A DNA stretch of 64,000 nt from Maribrevibacterium harenarium. Lineage in GTDB: Bacteria > Pseudomonadota > Gammaproteobacteria > Pseudomonadales > Marinomonadaceae. Positions 1 to 9,724 of the stretch are shown here, in pieces (positions within the stretch are counted from its first letter, which is position 1; every line of letters begins with the position of its first letter). Location of the stretch: the NCBI RefSeq assembly GCF_006385675.1, contig NZ_VFRR01000001.1:186001-250000 (forward strand), written 5' to 3'. The translations under genes were made by a program, and so were the position numbers. The notes beneath the pieces are model-generated. The model did not search any database, was not told the DNA's origin, and worked only from the letters and a program-made list of their open reading frames with translations.

Positions 1-171
1 ACGCCAGCCCCTTACCGTTTGCAACTGGAATCCGTTGCGGGACAGGCTCAAGTAACCGCTTTAAAACGTCGTGGTGGTTGGGGTGGTGAAAGTGTTCGGC
101 TGGATTTGACTGCTAAGCCTAAATTACCACCTTTGCCAGGGAACAATGTCGAATTACGGAGTCTCAACTAA
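1..171 (+). CDS. imuA: ImuA, translesion synthesis accessory protein (3' end only)
   Basis: The window opens inside a reading frame that runs from base 1 to a TAA at 169-171, giving 57 codons. The end carries an LKRRGG motif followed by SVRLDL and a Pro-rich tail, which fits the C-terminus of ImuA, a RecA-like SOS accessory protein that works with ImuB and DnaE2. The stop is followed immediately by the ATG of imuB, so the two are translationally coupled. The identification rests largely on this position and the C-terminal motif. The start and promoter, and any SOS box, lie upstream of the window. Confidence 0.85.
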   Translation, partial: TPAPYRLQLESVAGQAQVTALKRRGGWGGESVRLDLTAKPKLPPLPGNNVELRSLN

Positions 172-1668
172 ATGTGGCTTGGCTTTCATTTTCCGTTATT
201 ACCCCTTGATGCCCACGGTGCTGGTGTTGTCGAAACACCATCCATTGTGCTCAATCGACGTGGTAATCGAGTTGCGTTGGCCAATCCTGCTGCTTGTCAC
301 CAAGGCATTAAAGCCGATATGCCGTTAGCCCAAGCTTTTACCCTGAGCCCCGAACTACAGGTATACGAAGTCGATCCTCTCGCTGAACAGCAATTACTCG
401 ACAGTTTGTGTCAATGGTTGAGCCAATACTCGGCTACTGTTTGTCAGCGGGGGGGTAATGCCATTGTCATTGAAGTAGCTTCCATGTGTCGCTACTTTCA
501 TGGGTTGGCGACATTAATTTCCGAGCTACAAAACACCATTCCAAATTTCATTTCTGGCTGTGATATAGGGCTAGCGCCGACGCCGCTATTGGCCCTTTGG
601 CGTGCTCGGAGTCACTTGGCACTTTGGCCCCAAGAAGACGTAAAAGACCTAGCAGACTTACAAACCATGGCCATTGAAACTTGGTTAAGTAATTTACCTA
701 TTACGGCGATAGGATGGTCACAACAAGAAGTGCAACGATTATCCGGTTTAGGAATAAAAAGCATAATATATTTACATAAATTACCTTTTTCGGATCTCAG
801 GCGTCACCTTGGCGAGTCACTTTATCAAGACTTCGGTAAAGCGGTCGGCGTTATCAAGGACCCGCAACCTCTCTATGTACTTCCTGACCAGTTTGAAAGG
901 CATGTCACTTTTGATCGTGAAATTGAATACAGTTTAGGTCTGCTATTTCCTTTGCGTCGGATTGTGGAACAACTCGCTTTGTTTCTACGTCGTCATCGGT
1001 GGCGTTTGTTTGATTTGTCTCTGACTTTAAAGCTGGCTTGGCACGCAGAAGGGCAAGACGAGGTTGTCCTGTTACTGCGCCATGATCTTGGTAGTGACAG
1101 GGCCGAATTATGGTTAGAACTTGCGGAGCTAAAGCTCGGCAAAATGCTATTGCCAGCACCGGTACGTGAACTCACGGTGGTTAGCGGGCGTTGGGAAGCG
1201 AGCCATGAGGAAAATGCCGATCTTTTTGATGACAACCGACAACGCAAGGCTGACGAAGCCATATTTCTCAGTCGGCTAAGGGCGAGACTTGGGGAGCAGG
1301 CCTTGAGCGTGGCCCATTTTTCAGGGCATCACCTGCCTGAAATGAGCGGCAGCTATGTTCCATATCATCTGAAAAACAGCCAGCCGATACCGGAAGAACG
1401 CCCTGAAATCCATGGACCTCTGCTCCGCGCTTGGCGCTATCAGCGCCCGAATTGGTTATTGCCTCAACCCCAAGCGGTGAATATTGCAGAATTTACCCAA
1501 TTAAAAGTATCAGAGCGGGTGGTAGGGCATTGGTGGCAAAAGCAACCTACGGAAACGCTGCAACCCTACCGACGGGATTATGTTATTGCTCGAAGCCAAG
1601 ATGGTCGCTTAGCTTGGTTATTTCGCGATGATCAGGGTATCTGGTACTTACATGGCTGGTTTGGATGA
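172..1668 (+). CDS. imuB: ImuB, Y-family polymerase-like translesion protein
   Basis: This 498-residue protein begins MWLGFHFP, the usual ImuB N-terminus, directly after the imuA stop codon. In the family it is a Y-family polymerase fold that has lost the catalytic acidic residues and serves as a scaffold linking the beta clamp, ImuA and the error-prone polymerase DnaE2. The C-terminus, with RRDYVIARSQDGRLAWLFRD and a final YLHGWFG, is the diagnostic ImuB tail. The gene sits between imuA and dnaE2 with a 9-base gap to dnaE2, so the three form one mutagenesis operon. Expression is likely LexA-controlled, but the promoter is outside the window. Confidence 0.95.
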   Translation: MWLGFHFPLLPLDAHGAGVVETPSIVLNRRGNRVALANPAACHQGIKADMPLAQAFTLSPELQVYEVDPLAEQQLLDSLCQWLSQYSATVCQRGGNAIVIEVASMCRYFHGLATLISELQNTIPNFISGCDIGLAPTPLLALWRARSHLALWPQEDVKDLADLQTMAIETWLSNLPITAIGWSQQEVQRLSGLGIKSIIYLHKLPFSDLRRHLGESLYQDFGKAVGVIKDPQPLYVLPDQFERHVTFDREIEYSLGLLFPLRRIVEQLALFLRRHRWRLFDLSLTLKLAWHAEGQDEVVLLLRHDLGSDRAELWLELAELKLGKMLLPAPVRELTVVSGRWEASHEENADLFDDNRQRKADEAIFLSRLRARLGEQALSVAHFSGHHLPEMSGSYVPYHLKNSQPIPEERPEIHGPLLRAWRYQRPNWLLPQPQAVNIAEFTQLKVSERVVGHWWQKQPTETLQPYRRDYVIARSQDGRLAWLFRDDQGIWYLHGWFG

Positions 1669-1677
1669 GGTGTAGCC

Positions 1678-4600
1678 ATGGACATTCCCTACATCGAATG
1701 GCACTGCCGGAGTTGCTTTAGCTTTCAACAGGGGGCTTCTCACCCGGAAGAATTGGTCAGTCGAGCCATGCAAATCGGCTATCACGGCATTGGGATAACC
1801 GATGAATGCTCCCTTGCGGGAATTGTGCGCGCCTATCGTACCGCCAAGGAATTAGAATTCCCCTTTTATATCGGTAGCGAATTTCGCCTACAGGATGTGA
1901 TCGTAATCGCCATCGTCACCAATAAAAACGGCTACCATCAGCTTTGTCAGCTGATCAGTCAGTGTCGACGCCGAGCTCCCAAGGGCAGTTACCAAATTGA
2001 GTTAGATGACTTTGCCTGTTTACAAGATTGCTTGGTTATCGCGCTACTGGAACCCATGGCCTTGCTGGATAATCATGGTCGATACCATGATCAATTAACC
2101 CGTTTACGTCAGCTATTTCCAGAGCGAATGTGGCTTGGGGTAAGGCAACGTTTAAACCTCTACGATGACGATTTATTAGCTTTAACCCAGCGCAGCGGGC
2201 AATTATTGCAATTGCCTATCGTCGCTATTGGTAGTGTGGATATGCATGTGCCGGAGCGACAGCCCCTTCGGGATGTGATGTACGCGATTCATCACCATAC
2301 CAGCGTGGCAAAGTTAGCGTCCCGACAGGCCTGCAACGGAGAAAGCCATTTACGATCCAAACGCAAACTTCAGCGTCTCTTTCCCAAAGAGTATTTGGCG
2401 GAAACCTTAGTTATTGCCGAACGCTGCCATTTCTCTTTAGAAGAGCTGCGTTATGACTACCCCAAGGATCTGGTGCCCGCCCATACCAGCGCCGCCGCTT
2501 ATTTACGCTTGCAAACCTATATTGGTGCGGAACTACGTTACCCCAATGGTATTCCCGCCGGTGTGCAAGCTCAGTTAGAAAAAGAGCTGCAAATCATTCA
2601 TGAACTGGAATTTGAGCATTATTTCCTGACGGTTTGGGATTTGGTGCGCTTCGCCCGTAGCCAAGATATCTTGTGCCAAGGGCGCGGTTCCGCTGCCAAT
2701 TCTGCCGTTTGCTATTGTTTGCATATCACCGAAGTGGACCCAGCCAATACTCAGCTGTTGTTCGAGCGTTTTATCTCGAAAGAACGCCACGAGCCACCGG
2801 ACATTGATGTGGATTTTGAACACGAGCGCCGGGAAGAGGTGATTCAATATATTTACCAACGCTATGGTCGTGAGCGAGCTGGGCTCACTGCCACTGTGAT
2901 TCGCTATCGGGTGAAAAGCGCCGTGCGAGAAGTTGGTAAAGCCCTAGGGATTGATGGGCACTACTTAGGTAAATTGCTAAAGCAACTGGACCGACGGGAT
3001 AAGGCCGAGCCTTGGCAACAGCAGTTACGCCAATTAATTGGCGCTAGTGGGGATCACCGGCTACAACAGTTATTGCACTTGAGTCAGGAAATTTTAGGGT
3101 TCCCCCGGCACTTGTCACAACATGTGGGTGGTTTTGTGATCGCCGCAGATCGGGTTGATCGGCTGGTGCCGGTGGAGAACGCTGCCATGGCGGAGCGCAC
3201 CATTATCCAATGGGATAAAGATGATTTGGAAACCCTAGGGCTATTAAAAATCGATGTATTGGCATTGGGGATGTTATCCGCTATCAAAAAAGCCCTTAAA
3301 TTATTGAGTGGCCGTGATGGGCGAGTTTGGCGGCTGCAAGATATTCCGCGAGAAGACCCCGCCACCTATCGTATGTTGCAGCAGGGGGATAGTGTCGGGG
3401 TGTTTCAGGTGGAATCCCGCGCCCAAATGAATATGCTGCCTCGGTTAAAACCCCAGCAGTTCTATGATTTAGTGGTGCAGGTGGCGATTGTACGCCCAGG
3501 ACCAATTCAAGGGGGAATGGTGCACCCATATTTGCAACGTCGCCAAGATGCAAGTTTGGTCAGTTATCCTAGTTCGGCGGTCAAAGAAGTATTGGAGCGA
3601 ACTCTCGGCGTTCCCATATTTCAAGAGCAAGTGATTAAACTGGCCATGGTGGCAGCGGGCTTTAGTGCCGGTGAAGCGGATAAATTACGCCGAGCAATGG
3701 GGGCATGGAAACGCACCGGTCAACTTAAACCCTTTCAAGACAAGCTCAAGGCAGGCATGTTAGAACGGGGTTATGATAGCGAATTTGCCGATCGCCTTTG
3801 TTTGCAAATTCAGGGGTTTGGGGAATACGGTTTCCCCGAGTCCCACGCAGCGAGTTTCGCTATCTTGGTCTACTTTTCTGCTTGGTTAAAATGCCACGAA
3901 CCGGCGATCTTCTGCTGCGCCTTGCTAAATAGCCAGCCTATGGGATTTTATAGCCCCTCCCAATTGGTACAAGACGCCATGCGTCATCAGGTGCAGGTTT
4001 TGCCCCCCTGTGTGAACCATAGTGAATGGGATCACACCCTAGCTGATCCCAACAGCCAAACATTACGATTAGGCTTACGACTTGTGAAAGGCTTGAGCCA
4101 AGTAGCGGCTGATCAGTTGGTCACTGAGCGCCAGCGATCGGGTAATTTCACTTCTTTAGAGCAATTGTTACAGAGAGTGAGCTTAAACACCCGCGACCGG
4201 GAAGCATTAGCTGCCGCAGGGGCATTGGCACAGCTGGGCGGTCATCGTTATCAGACCAGATGGCGTATGCTGGGATATCAGCAACCTACAGCATTACCGT
4301 TATTACTGGAACAAAACCCTGAGGTGGAATTTAACGCTCCAACTGAGACCGAGAATTTGTTGGAGGATTGGCAAACCCTAGGGTTGTCTTTGCAGCGTCA
4401 TCCCTTGGCTATTCTGCGCGAACAGGGCAAATGCTACCGCTGTACCCCTAGCAATGAATTACTGCATCACCCCCATGGTAGCCTAATTCGTGTTAGTGGC
4501 TTAGTCACCGGTAGGCAACGCCCCGGTACGGCATCCGGTGCGACTTTTGTCACCTTAGAAGATGAATTTGGCAATATCAATGTAATTGTGTGGCTTGCGA

Positions 4601-4761
4601 CCGCACGGGCACAGCGGCAAGCCCTGCTAGGGGCGCAACTTCTCGAAGTACATGGTGTTTTGGAAAAGGAAGGGCAGGTCTGCCACGTGATCGCTGGGCG
4701 TTTGCTTGATCGATCCGATTTATGGCATGGGCTTAATGTTGCGTCACGGGATTTTCATTAA
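1678..4761 (+). CDS. dnaE2: Error-prone DNA polymerase DnaE2
   Basis: A 1027-residue C-family polymerase alpha subunit, the usual DnaE2 length and shorter than replicative DnaE. The N-terminal PHP domain (about residues 1-210) has WHCRSCFSF and TDEC where metal-binding PHP domains have HxH and TDH, so it is degenerate as is typical for DnaE2. The catalytic triad region is seen as PPDIDVDF (about residue 375). Later come the fingers and helix-hairpin-helix regions and a C-terminal OB fold (LIRVSGLVTGRQRPGT onwards). It performs mutagenic lesion bypass with ImuA and ImuB. It is the last gene of the imu cassette; a convergent transporter gene ends 16 bases beyond. Confidence 0.96.
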   Translation: MDIPYIEWHCRSCFSFQQGASHPEELVSRAMQIGYHGIGITDECSLAGIVRAYRTAKELEFPFYIGSEFRLQDVIVIAIVTNKNGYHQLCQLISQCRRRAPKGSYQIELDDFACLQDCLVIALLEPMALLDNHGRYHDQLTRLRQLFPERMWLGVRQRLNLYDDDLLALTQRSGQLLQLPIVAIGSVDMHVPERQPLRDVMYAIHHHTSVAKLASRQACNGESHLRSKRKLQRLFPKEYLAETLVIAERCHFSLEELRYDYPKDLVPAHTSAAAYLRLQTYIGAELRYPNGIPAGVQAQLEKELQIIHELEFEHYFLTVWDLVRFARSQDILCQGRGSAANSAVCYCLHITEVDPANTQLLFERFISKERHEPPDIDVDFEHERREEVIQYIYQRYGRERAGLTATVIRYRVKSAVREVGKALGIDGHYLGKLLKQLDRRDKAEPWQQQLRQLIGASGDHRLQQLLHLSQEILGFPRHLSQHVGGFVIAADRVDRLVPVENAAMAERTIIQWDKDDLETLGLLKIDVLALGMLSAIKKALKLLSGRDGRVWRLQDIPREDPATYRMLQQGDSVGVFQVESRAQMNMLPRLKPQQFYDLVVQVAIVRPGPIQGGMVHPYLQRRQDASLVSYPSSAVKEVLERTLGVPIFQEQVIKLAMVAAGFSAGEADKLRRAMGAWKRTGQLKPFQDKLKAGMLERGYDSEFADRLCLQIQGFGEYGFPESHAASFAILVYFSAWLKCHEPAIFCCALLNSQPMGFYSPSQLVQDAMRHQVQVLPPCVNHSEWDHTLADPNSQTLRLGLRLVKGLSQVAADQLVTERQRSGNFTSLEQLLQRVSLNTRDREALAAAGALAQLGGHRYQTRWRMLGYQQPTALPLLLEQNPEVEFNAPTETENLLEDWQTLGLSLQRHPLAILREQGKCYRCTPSNELLHHPHGSLIRVSGLVTGRQRPGTASGATFVTLEDEFGNINVIVWLATARAQRQALLGAQLLEVHGVLEKEGQVCHVIAGRLLDRSDLWHGLNVASRDFH

Positions 4762-4777
4762 GCCCAAGATAAGTCTG

Positions 4778-5665
4778 TTAAACTTGTGCGAGCCACCAGA
4801 CACTGCCGGCAGCGATCAGTGATACCGGCAAGGACAGCAAAATCATCAAGGCGATTTCGTCCTTCGGGCCTTCATAACGGGTTGCCAACATATAGCTAAT
4901 CACCGCCACCGGCATGGTGTGTAACATCACAATAGTTGCAGCTTCAACCGGCGACAGCGGCAAGAATAACACTAGGGTCGAGGCAACAATGCCTCCAAGA
5001 GCGGGTCGACTTAGGGCAAGTAAACCGGCACGTTTAAGCATACCTCGATTTTCAAAGGTTAAATCGGCTAACGAGCGACCCAAGAGCATCAGCATGATGG
5101 GCAATGTGATATTACTGAGCATGCTCAAGGTTCCCATAATAGGGGCAGGTAAGGTTATATTAGTGATCAGCAAAAGTGCCCCTAATATCAATGCAATGAC
5201 GGGGCCATTTTTAAGCAACTGCTTTGGGTGATAGCTGCCGGACATGAACCCCACCCCTAAAGTGAAGTGGCTGATTTGCACCACGGACGACACCACTACC
5301 GCCACTGCAAGCCCTTCCTGCCCAAATAAAGCGAAGGCCATAGGAATGCCCAGATTGCCAGTATTGGGGTTGACCAACGGCGGTAAGTAAAAGCGGAGCG
5401 GTAAGCCAGCTAGCTTTAAACCAACGCCCGCTATAATGGCGACACTCGCCAGAATAGCGACAGTCGCGCCAATCAACAGCAGCATACCAGACGCTTCCAT
5501 TTCCATTTTGAGCACAGAGTTGAGCAGTAGCGCCGGTACGCCCACATTTGATACCAACTGACCCAGCTGCGGTGGACTGAGGTAGTCGGTTTTCTTAGCA
5601 AGCACAAAACCGAGACCCGCTAGGAGTATTACCGGCACCAGTGCTTGAGCAAAAACAGTGAGCAT
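4778..5665 (-). CDS. AEC-family (auxin efflux carrier-like) transporter
   Basis: A 295-residue, almost wholly hydrophobic protein with about ten membrane segments. The opening ALVPVILLAGLGFVLAKK and following PxxLGQLVSNVGVPALLLNS are typical of the AEC/YfdV family of secondary carriers, which move organic acids or similar anions; the substrate cannot be read from sequence. The gene is convergent with dnaE2 and divergent from the MerR gene, sharing a 139-base intergenic region with it. It need not be part of the metal regulon, because the visible MerR-type promoter faces the other way. Confidence 0.85.
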   Translation of the reverse strand: MLTVFAQALVPVILLAGLGFVLAKKTDYLSPPQLGQLVSNVGVPALLLNSVLKMEMEASGMLLLIGATVAILASVAIIAGVGLKLAGLPLRFYLPPLVNPNTGNLGIPMAFALFGQEGLAVAVVVSSVVQISHFTLGVGFMSGSYHPKQLLKNGPVIALILGALLLITNITLPAPIMGTLSMLSNITLPIMLMLLGRSLADLTFENRGMLKRAGLLALSRPALGGIVASTLVLFLPLSPVEAATIVMLHTMPVAVISYMLATRYEGPKDEIALMILLSLPVSLIAAGSVWWLAQV

Positions 5666-5725
5666 AGGGATTCCTTTATCAATTAGGAAGTTAGGGATAA
5701 ATAATGTAACAGCAAAGCTAGGAGC

Positions 5726-5757
5726 TTGACCTTGGTGTTAGGCAAAGGTTTTATGCT
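5726..5757 (+). promoter_or_regulatory. MerR-type metal-responsive promoter for merR-copA
   Basis: A TTGACC -35 at 5726-5731 and a TATGCT -10 at 5752-5757 are separated by 20 bases, longer than the normal 17. Between them lies the dyad ACCTT (5729-5733) / AAGGT (5745-5749), the half-sites of CueR-like MerR operators. The overlong spacer and dyad are the signature of promoters that a MerR regulator activates by twisting the DNA. It drives the MerR gene starting at 5805 and, by overlap, copA. Confidence 0.85.
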
Positions 5758-5804
5758 ACAAACATTGATGAATACCAACAATTAGACGAATGTTTGGAGC
5801 ACCT

Positions 5805-6245
5805 ATGAAAGTCAGTGAACTCGCCAAAGCGTGTGGCGTGACCCCAGATACAGTGCGGCATTATACCAAAGAGGGTTTGATCACGGCGGATAAAAACCCA
5901 ATTAACGGTTATCACGAGTATAACCGGGCGGCATTACAGCGGGTTAAATTTATCCAACAGTCTCGAACTCTTGGCTTTAGTTTGAAGCAAATAGCGGAAA
6001 TTTTAGCCGAAGCTGACAAAGGGGATTCTCCATGCCCCCTAGTGCGCGAGCTGCTGGAACAAAAAGTCCCAGAAACCAAGCGCAAAATTGCCGAGTTACA
6101 GGCTCATCTTGCCAAAATGGAAGCCGCCTTGGCTACTTGGGCAACCATGGCCGATGGCACCCCCAATGGTCATTCCATTTGCTGTTTAATCGAAGAGTGG
6201 GAGCAAAACCAAGACTCCCAAGGAGCGTGTTGTCATGGCAACTAA
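5805..6245 (+). CDS. MerR-family heavy-metal regulator (CueR/CadR-like)
   Basis: The 146-residue protein begins [25 protein letters not shown], the MerR winged helix-turn-helix, and has a long dimerisation coiled coil (about residues 80-112). Cysteines follow: C77 region (SPCPL), a CC pair in SICCLIEEW and a CC near the C-terminus (GACCHGN). These are candidate metal ligands and point to the metal-sensing branch. An ATG five codons upstream (5790) is possible, but MKVSEL matches the family start. The gene lies under a promoter with MerR-type architecture and overlaps copA by 11 bases, so it most likely activates its own operon in response to copper or a related soft metal. The exact metal is uncertain. 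Confidence 0.88.
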   Translation: MKVSELAKACGVTPDTVRHYTKEGLITADKNPINGYHEYNRAALQRVKFIQQSRTLGFSLKQIAEILAEADKGDSPCPLVRELLEQKVPETKRKIAELQAHLAKMEAALATWATMADGTPNGHSICCLIEEWEQNQDSQGACCHGN

Positions 6246-8793
6246 CGTTAACCAGTATGATTGGCATGTCACCGGCATGAATTGCCAGGGCTGTGTCAAA
6301 AAAGTCCGCACTGCCATTCAGGAGCAAGATCCAGACGCCAATGTGGTTGGCACCCCGAAAGCTTTTCGTCTGGAAGTGGAAACCCAGCTTACTGCGGAGG
6401 CCATTGATGGCGTATTGGCGCAATTTGGCTATCAACATCATGGGGACTACGTGCCCACCGAGTCCGGTGATCAAACCCAAGCAGAGGTTAAGGAAGCTGT
6501 AGAAACGCTGGCAGAGCCTGAACAAGCCGCTATTCCAACACCGACAAAAGCTGTGCCAGTTACATCGACCAGCTCAAATAACGCCATTCAGCTGTCATTG
6601 CAGGGGATTACCTGTTCCGGCTGCGTGAATACCATTCAAAAAGCCTTGAGTAATGTCCCTGGCGTTGACCAGGCAGAGGTAAACTTTGCTACTCGCACGG
6701 CTCAAGTGATGACCGACGTAGATGCCGCCACCCTAATAGCAGCCGTGCAGCAAGTAGGGTACGGGGCGGAGGAAATCGAAGATCCTAATAAAGCCTACGA
6801 CAAAAAAGCCCAACAAGAAGCCCAGGAATACCAGCGCAAACTGCGTAATACTTGGCTCGGTGTAGGGTTAGGCGTACCTATGATGCTGTGGGGTTGGCTC
6901 GGTGGCAGCATGATGGTAACGACGCCGACCGATCAAATTACTTGGGGGGTAATTGGCCTCGTCACTTTGATCGTGATGGTATTGTCTGGCAGACACTACT
7001 TTAGCAACGCGATCACAGCGCTACGCCACGGTCATGCCAATATGGACACCTTGATCGCCATGGGCACAGGGGCAGCGTGGCTCTATTCCATGTTTGTGGT
7101 GTTGTTCCCGGAAAGCCTACCGAACCATGCACGTCACCTTTACTTCGAGGCCAGTGTGATGATCTTAGGTTTGATTAACCTTGGACAAGCATTGGAAGTA
7201 CGCGCCCGCGGCAAAACCAGCGATGCCTTACGCCGCTTGCTTGACCTGCGTCCGAAAACCGCTTTAGTCGAACGCTCCGGTAGTTGGCATACGCTGGACG
7301 TTCACCAAATACAAGTAGGAGATCGCATCCAAGTTCGTGCTGGCGAGAAGATTCCTGTAGATGGCACCGTAACATCGGGTGAGTCTCAAGTGGATGAGTC
7401 CATGCTCACCGGTGAACCCATGCCAGTCAGTAAACAAGCGGGGGACTCCCTTGCTGCGGGTACGGTTAACGGTAATGGCGTGATAACGTACCAGGCAACT
7501 CGAATTGGTAGCGATACCTTATTGGCTCAAATCATCGACATGGTGGGTAAAGCACAAAACTCTAAACCCCCAATTAGTCGACTAGCCGACCAGATCTCCG
7601 CCATTTTTGTACCAGTAGTGGTATTGATCGCATTGCTGACCGCCGCCCTTTGGTATGCCTTCGGCCCACAGCCAGTAGTGGTCAATATGTTGGTTGCGGC
7701 AGTTTCGGTGCTGATCATTGCCTGTCCTTGTGCACTGGGTCTGGCAACGCCCATATCCACTATGATCGGCGTAGGTAAAGCCGCAGAGTACGGGGCGTTA
7801 ATCCGCAACGGGGAAGCGATGCAAACCGCCACCCGTATCAATGCCATCGTATTGGATAAAACCGGTACCATCACGGCTGGGAAGCCAACGGTTACCAAAG
7901 TAGACTGGCTCACCAGTAACACCGACCAAGCCCTAGCTTTAACCATCGCCAAAGAGTTAGAGCAAAGTACTCAGCATCCATTAGCTGATGCGGTCATTGC
8001 CTACTGTGAACAACAGGGCAGCGCTGCGCCAATTTCTTTAGATCAGGTGCAAACCTTGTCCGGTAAAGGCGTCACTGGTGTTTATCAGGGTAAAAAATAT
8101 GGCATTGGCAACCAGGCTTTGCTCAGTCATCTAGGAGTAACTTTACCTAGCGTTGCTACAACTCAGCCAGCGGCATCCTTGGTTTATTTAACGGATGGCG
8201 TCGAGGTTCTTGCTTTGTTGCAGATTGAAGACCCAATTAAACCGGGTGCCAAAGCCGCGATTGCTCGCCTGCATGAGCTAGGTATCCACATCACTATGCT
8301 AACCGGCGACCAAGAAAGCGCCGCCCAATATGTAGCCAGCGCCGTAGGCATCGACCAATACCGTAGCCAGCAGACTCCAGAAGACAAGATTCGAGCGGTG
8401 GAAGCCCTGCAGCGCGAAGGCTATATGGTCGGCATGATTGGGGATGGTATTAATGATGCTCCAGCACTAGCACAGGCAAACGTCGGTTTTGCCATGGGAG
8501 CCGGAACGGATGTGGCGATGGAGAGCGCAGATATCACCCTTATCCGTAATGATTTGAATAATGTTTCCGACGTAATCGCTATTAGCCGTGCCACCCTCGG
8601 CAATATTAAGCAAAATCTATGGGGGGCCTTCGCCTACAATAGCTTGGGGATTCCTCTGGCGGCAGGAATTCTATTCCCTGTTACCGGTTGGTTGCTTAGC
8701 CCAGTGATCGCCGGAGCGGCCATGTCCCTGTCTTCCATTACGGTAGTCTCCAACGCGAATCGACTACGACTTTATCGTCCTAAACAGCGTTAA
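6235..8793 (+). CDS. copA: Copper-exporting P1B-type ATPase
   Basis: An 852-residue heavy-metal P-type ATPase. Two N-terminal metal-binding domains carry CxxC motifs: MNCQGC (about residue 20) and ITCSGC (about residue 124). Then come the membrane segments, the actuator loop TGEP (about residue 397), the CPC transport-site motif (about residue 497), the phosphorylation motif DKTGT (about residue 541), the HP motif in [10 protein letters not shown], and [11 protein letters not shown] together with two CxxC domains fits Cu(I) export from cytoplasm to periplasm. An AGGAG ribosome binding site at 6221-6225 lies inside the MerR gene. It is co-transcribed with that regulator; a strong terminator follows. 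Confidence 0.94.
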   Translation: MATNVNQYDWHVTGMNCQGCVKKVRTAIQEQDPDANVVGTPKAFRLEVETQLTAEAIDGVLAQFGYQHHGDYVPTESGDQTQAEVKEAVETLAEPEQAAIPTPTKAVPVTSTSSNNAIQLSLQGITCSGCVNTIQKALSNVPGVDQAEVNFATRTAQVMTDVDAATLIAAVQQVGYGAEEIEDPNKAYDKKAQQEAQEYQRKLRNTWLGVGLGVPMMLWGWLGGSMMVTTPTDQITWGVIGLVTLIVMVLSGRHYFSNAITALRHGHANMDTLIAMGTGAAWLYSMFVVLFPESLPNHARHLYFEASVMILGLINLGQALEVRARGKTSDALRRLLDLRPKTALVERSGSWHTLDVHQIQVGDRIQVRAGEKIPVDGTVTSGESQVDESMLTGEPMPVSKQAGDSLAAGTVNGNGVITYQATRIGSDTLLAQIIDMVGKAQNSKPPISRLADQISAIFVPVVVLIALLTAALWYAFGPQPVVVNMLVAAVSVLIIACPCALGLATPISTMIGVGKAAEYGALIRNGEAMQTATRINAIVLDKTGTITAGKPTVTKVDWLTSNTDQALALTIAKELEQSTQHPLADAVIAYCEQQGSAAPISLDQVQTLSGKGVTGVYQGKKYGIGNQALLSHLGVTLPSVATTQPAASLVYLTDGVEVLALLQIEDPIKPGAKAAIARLHELGIHITMLTGDQESAAQYVASAVGIDQYRSQQTPEDKIRAVEALQREGYMVGMIGDGINDAPALAQANVGFAMGAGTDVAMESADITLIRNDLNNVSDVIAISRATLGNIKQNLWGAFAYNSLGIPLAAGILFPVTGWLLSPVIAGAAMSLSSITVVSNANRLRLYRPKQR

Positions 8794-8805
8794 AGAAAAT
8801 TCTTG

Positions 8806-8853
8806 ACCCAAAGCAGCAAAAAGAGCTTTCTTGATTGCTGCTTTGGGTTTATT
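8806..8853 (+). terminator. Rho-independent terminator after copA
   Basis: ACCCAAAGCAGCAA (8806-8819) pairs perfectly with TTGCTGCTTTGGGT (8835-8848), a 14-bp stem followed by TTTATT. It begins 13 bases after the copA stop codon. Confidence 0.85.
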
Positions 8854-8891
8854 CCCCTAGATTGAACCCCTTAACTTTACTGGATTCGCCA

Positions 8892-9245
8892 ATGTCTACT
8901 GGTCGCTCGATACTGTTTTTTGTCTGCTGGTCAGCGTATTTCGCTGTGCCACTGGCAAATGGTATGGGCGAAATCAATGGACGCCAGTTGATCTTATGTA
9001 CCACCGCTGGCACACAAGTTATCTATGTAGACGAGCAGGGGGCGAGCACCACATCCCAAAGTGCTACCACTCATATCAACCAAAGCTGCCCTTGCACGCA
9101 ATTTTTCTATGATACCGCTACGGTATTTCAATCTAACTTAGGGAACTTGGCCGCCATCGCCAGCAACGATTGGCAACAGCCAAGCCCCGCCAAAGATGTA
9201 CTCAGAATACACAGCGCCAGAGGGCCACCGATTTTAGTCAGTTGA
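8892..9245 (+). CDS. Small secreted DUF2946-like protein
   Basis: A 117-residue protein beginning MSTGRSILFF with a hydrophobic N-terminal stretch (FFVCWSAYFAVPLA) that looks like a signal peptide. The LILCTTAGTQVIYVD segment, a CPC triplet in the middle and the ending ARGPPILVS resemble DUF2946 proteins, small envelope proteins often found beside copper or TonB-dependent uptake genes; their function is not established. An upstream TTG extension would run through the copA terminator and is rejected. Its place directly downstream of copA suggests, without proving, a role in copper handling. The family call is moderate. Confidence 0.6.
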   Translation: MSTGRSILFFVCWSAYFAVPLANGMGEINGRQLILCTTAGTQVIYVDEQGASTTSQSATTHINQSCPCTQFFYDTATVFQSNLGNLAAIASNDWQQPSPAKDVLRIHSARGPPILVS

Positions 9246-9256
9246 GTGTGTATTGA

Positions 9257-9306
9257 AAAACTAGCAGAAGGCGTTTTGGAGAGATCCAAAGCGCCTTTCT
9301 AGTTTT
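9257..9306. terminator. Bidirectional terminator between DUF2946-like and rhodanese genes
   Basis: A long interrupted stem: AAAACTAG (9257-9264) pairs with CTAGTTTT (9299-9306), and inside it AAGGCGTTTTGGA pairs with TCCAAAGCGCCTT apart from a G-T wobble-type position. T-rich flanks are present on both strands, and the element lies between convergent genes. Confidence 0.8.
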
Positions 9307-9358
9307 ATAAGGTTTTCAAGGAGGAGCTACTTTGGAGAATAAGTAGCTATAGAAAAAA

Positions 9359-9724
9359 TTACTTCGGCTCAGCCTCAAGCATTTCGCTCACGCCACCACC
9401 GTTGTGGACTTTGGTAAAGCCGTTTTGCAGCAAGAAAGATTGTGCCTGTCCTGAGCGATTGCCAGAACGGCAGTAAACTACAATGTTGGTGTTTTTATCG
9501 TACTTGGCGAAGCCTTGGGCGACTTGATCAAGGGGGATGTTGATCGCGCCTTTGACGTGTCCGCTAGCAAATTCCGCTGGTGTACGTACATCAACCACCA
9601 CAGCACCTGATGCGATTTCCTGCCAAGCTTGTTCAGCACGGGCCGATGGCCCTGAAGCAAATAGTGAACCAAATAGACCCATAATGAATACTCCTACGAA
9701 GGCAAATTTAAGATACTTAGACAT
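9359..9724 (-). CDS. Periplasmic rhodanese-like sulfurtransferase (PspE-like)
   Basis: A 121-residue single-domain rhodanese. Residues 1-30 form a signal peptide ending ARA, so the protein is probably periplasmic. The rhodanese domain shows VVDVRTPAEFASGHVKGAINIP and the active-site loop VVYCRSGNRSG with catalytic Cys85. This family transfers sulfane sulfur from thiosulfate or similar donors to thiophilic acceptors. It is monocistronic, convergent with the DUF2946-like gene, and divergent from the PAS-GGDEF gene. Whether it shares a metal-stress role with the nearby copA is only suggested by proximity. Confidence 0.88.
   Translation of the reverse strand: MSKYLKFAFVGVFIMGLFGSLFASGPSARAEQAWQEIASGAVVVDVRTPAEFASGHVKGAINIPLDQVAQGFAKYDKNTNIVVYCRSGNRSGQAQSFLLQNGFTKVHNGGGVSEMLEAEPK

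Noticed and set aside
8835-8891. TTG-initiated extension of the DUF2946-like gene
   Set aside because: It would start inside the 3' arm of the copA terminator; the ATG at 8892 gives a normal signal peptide.
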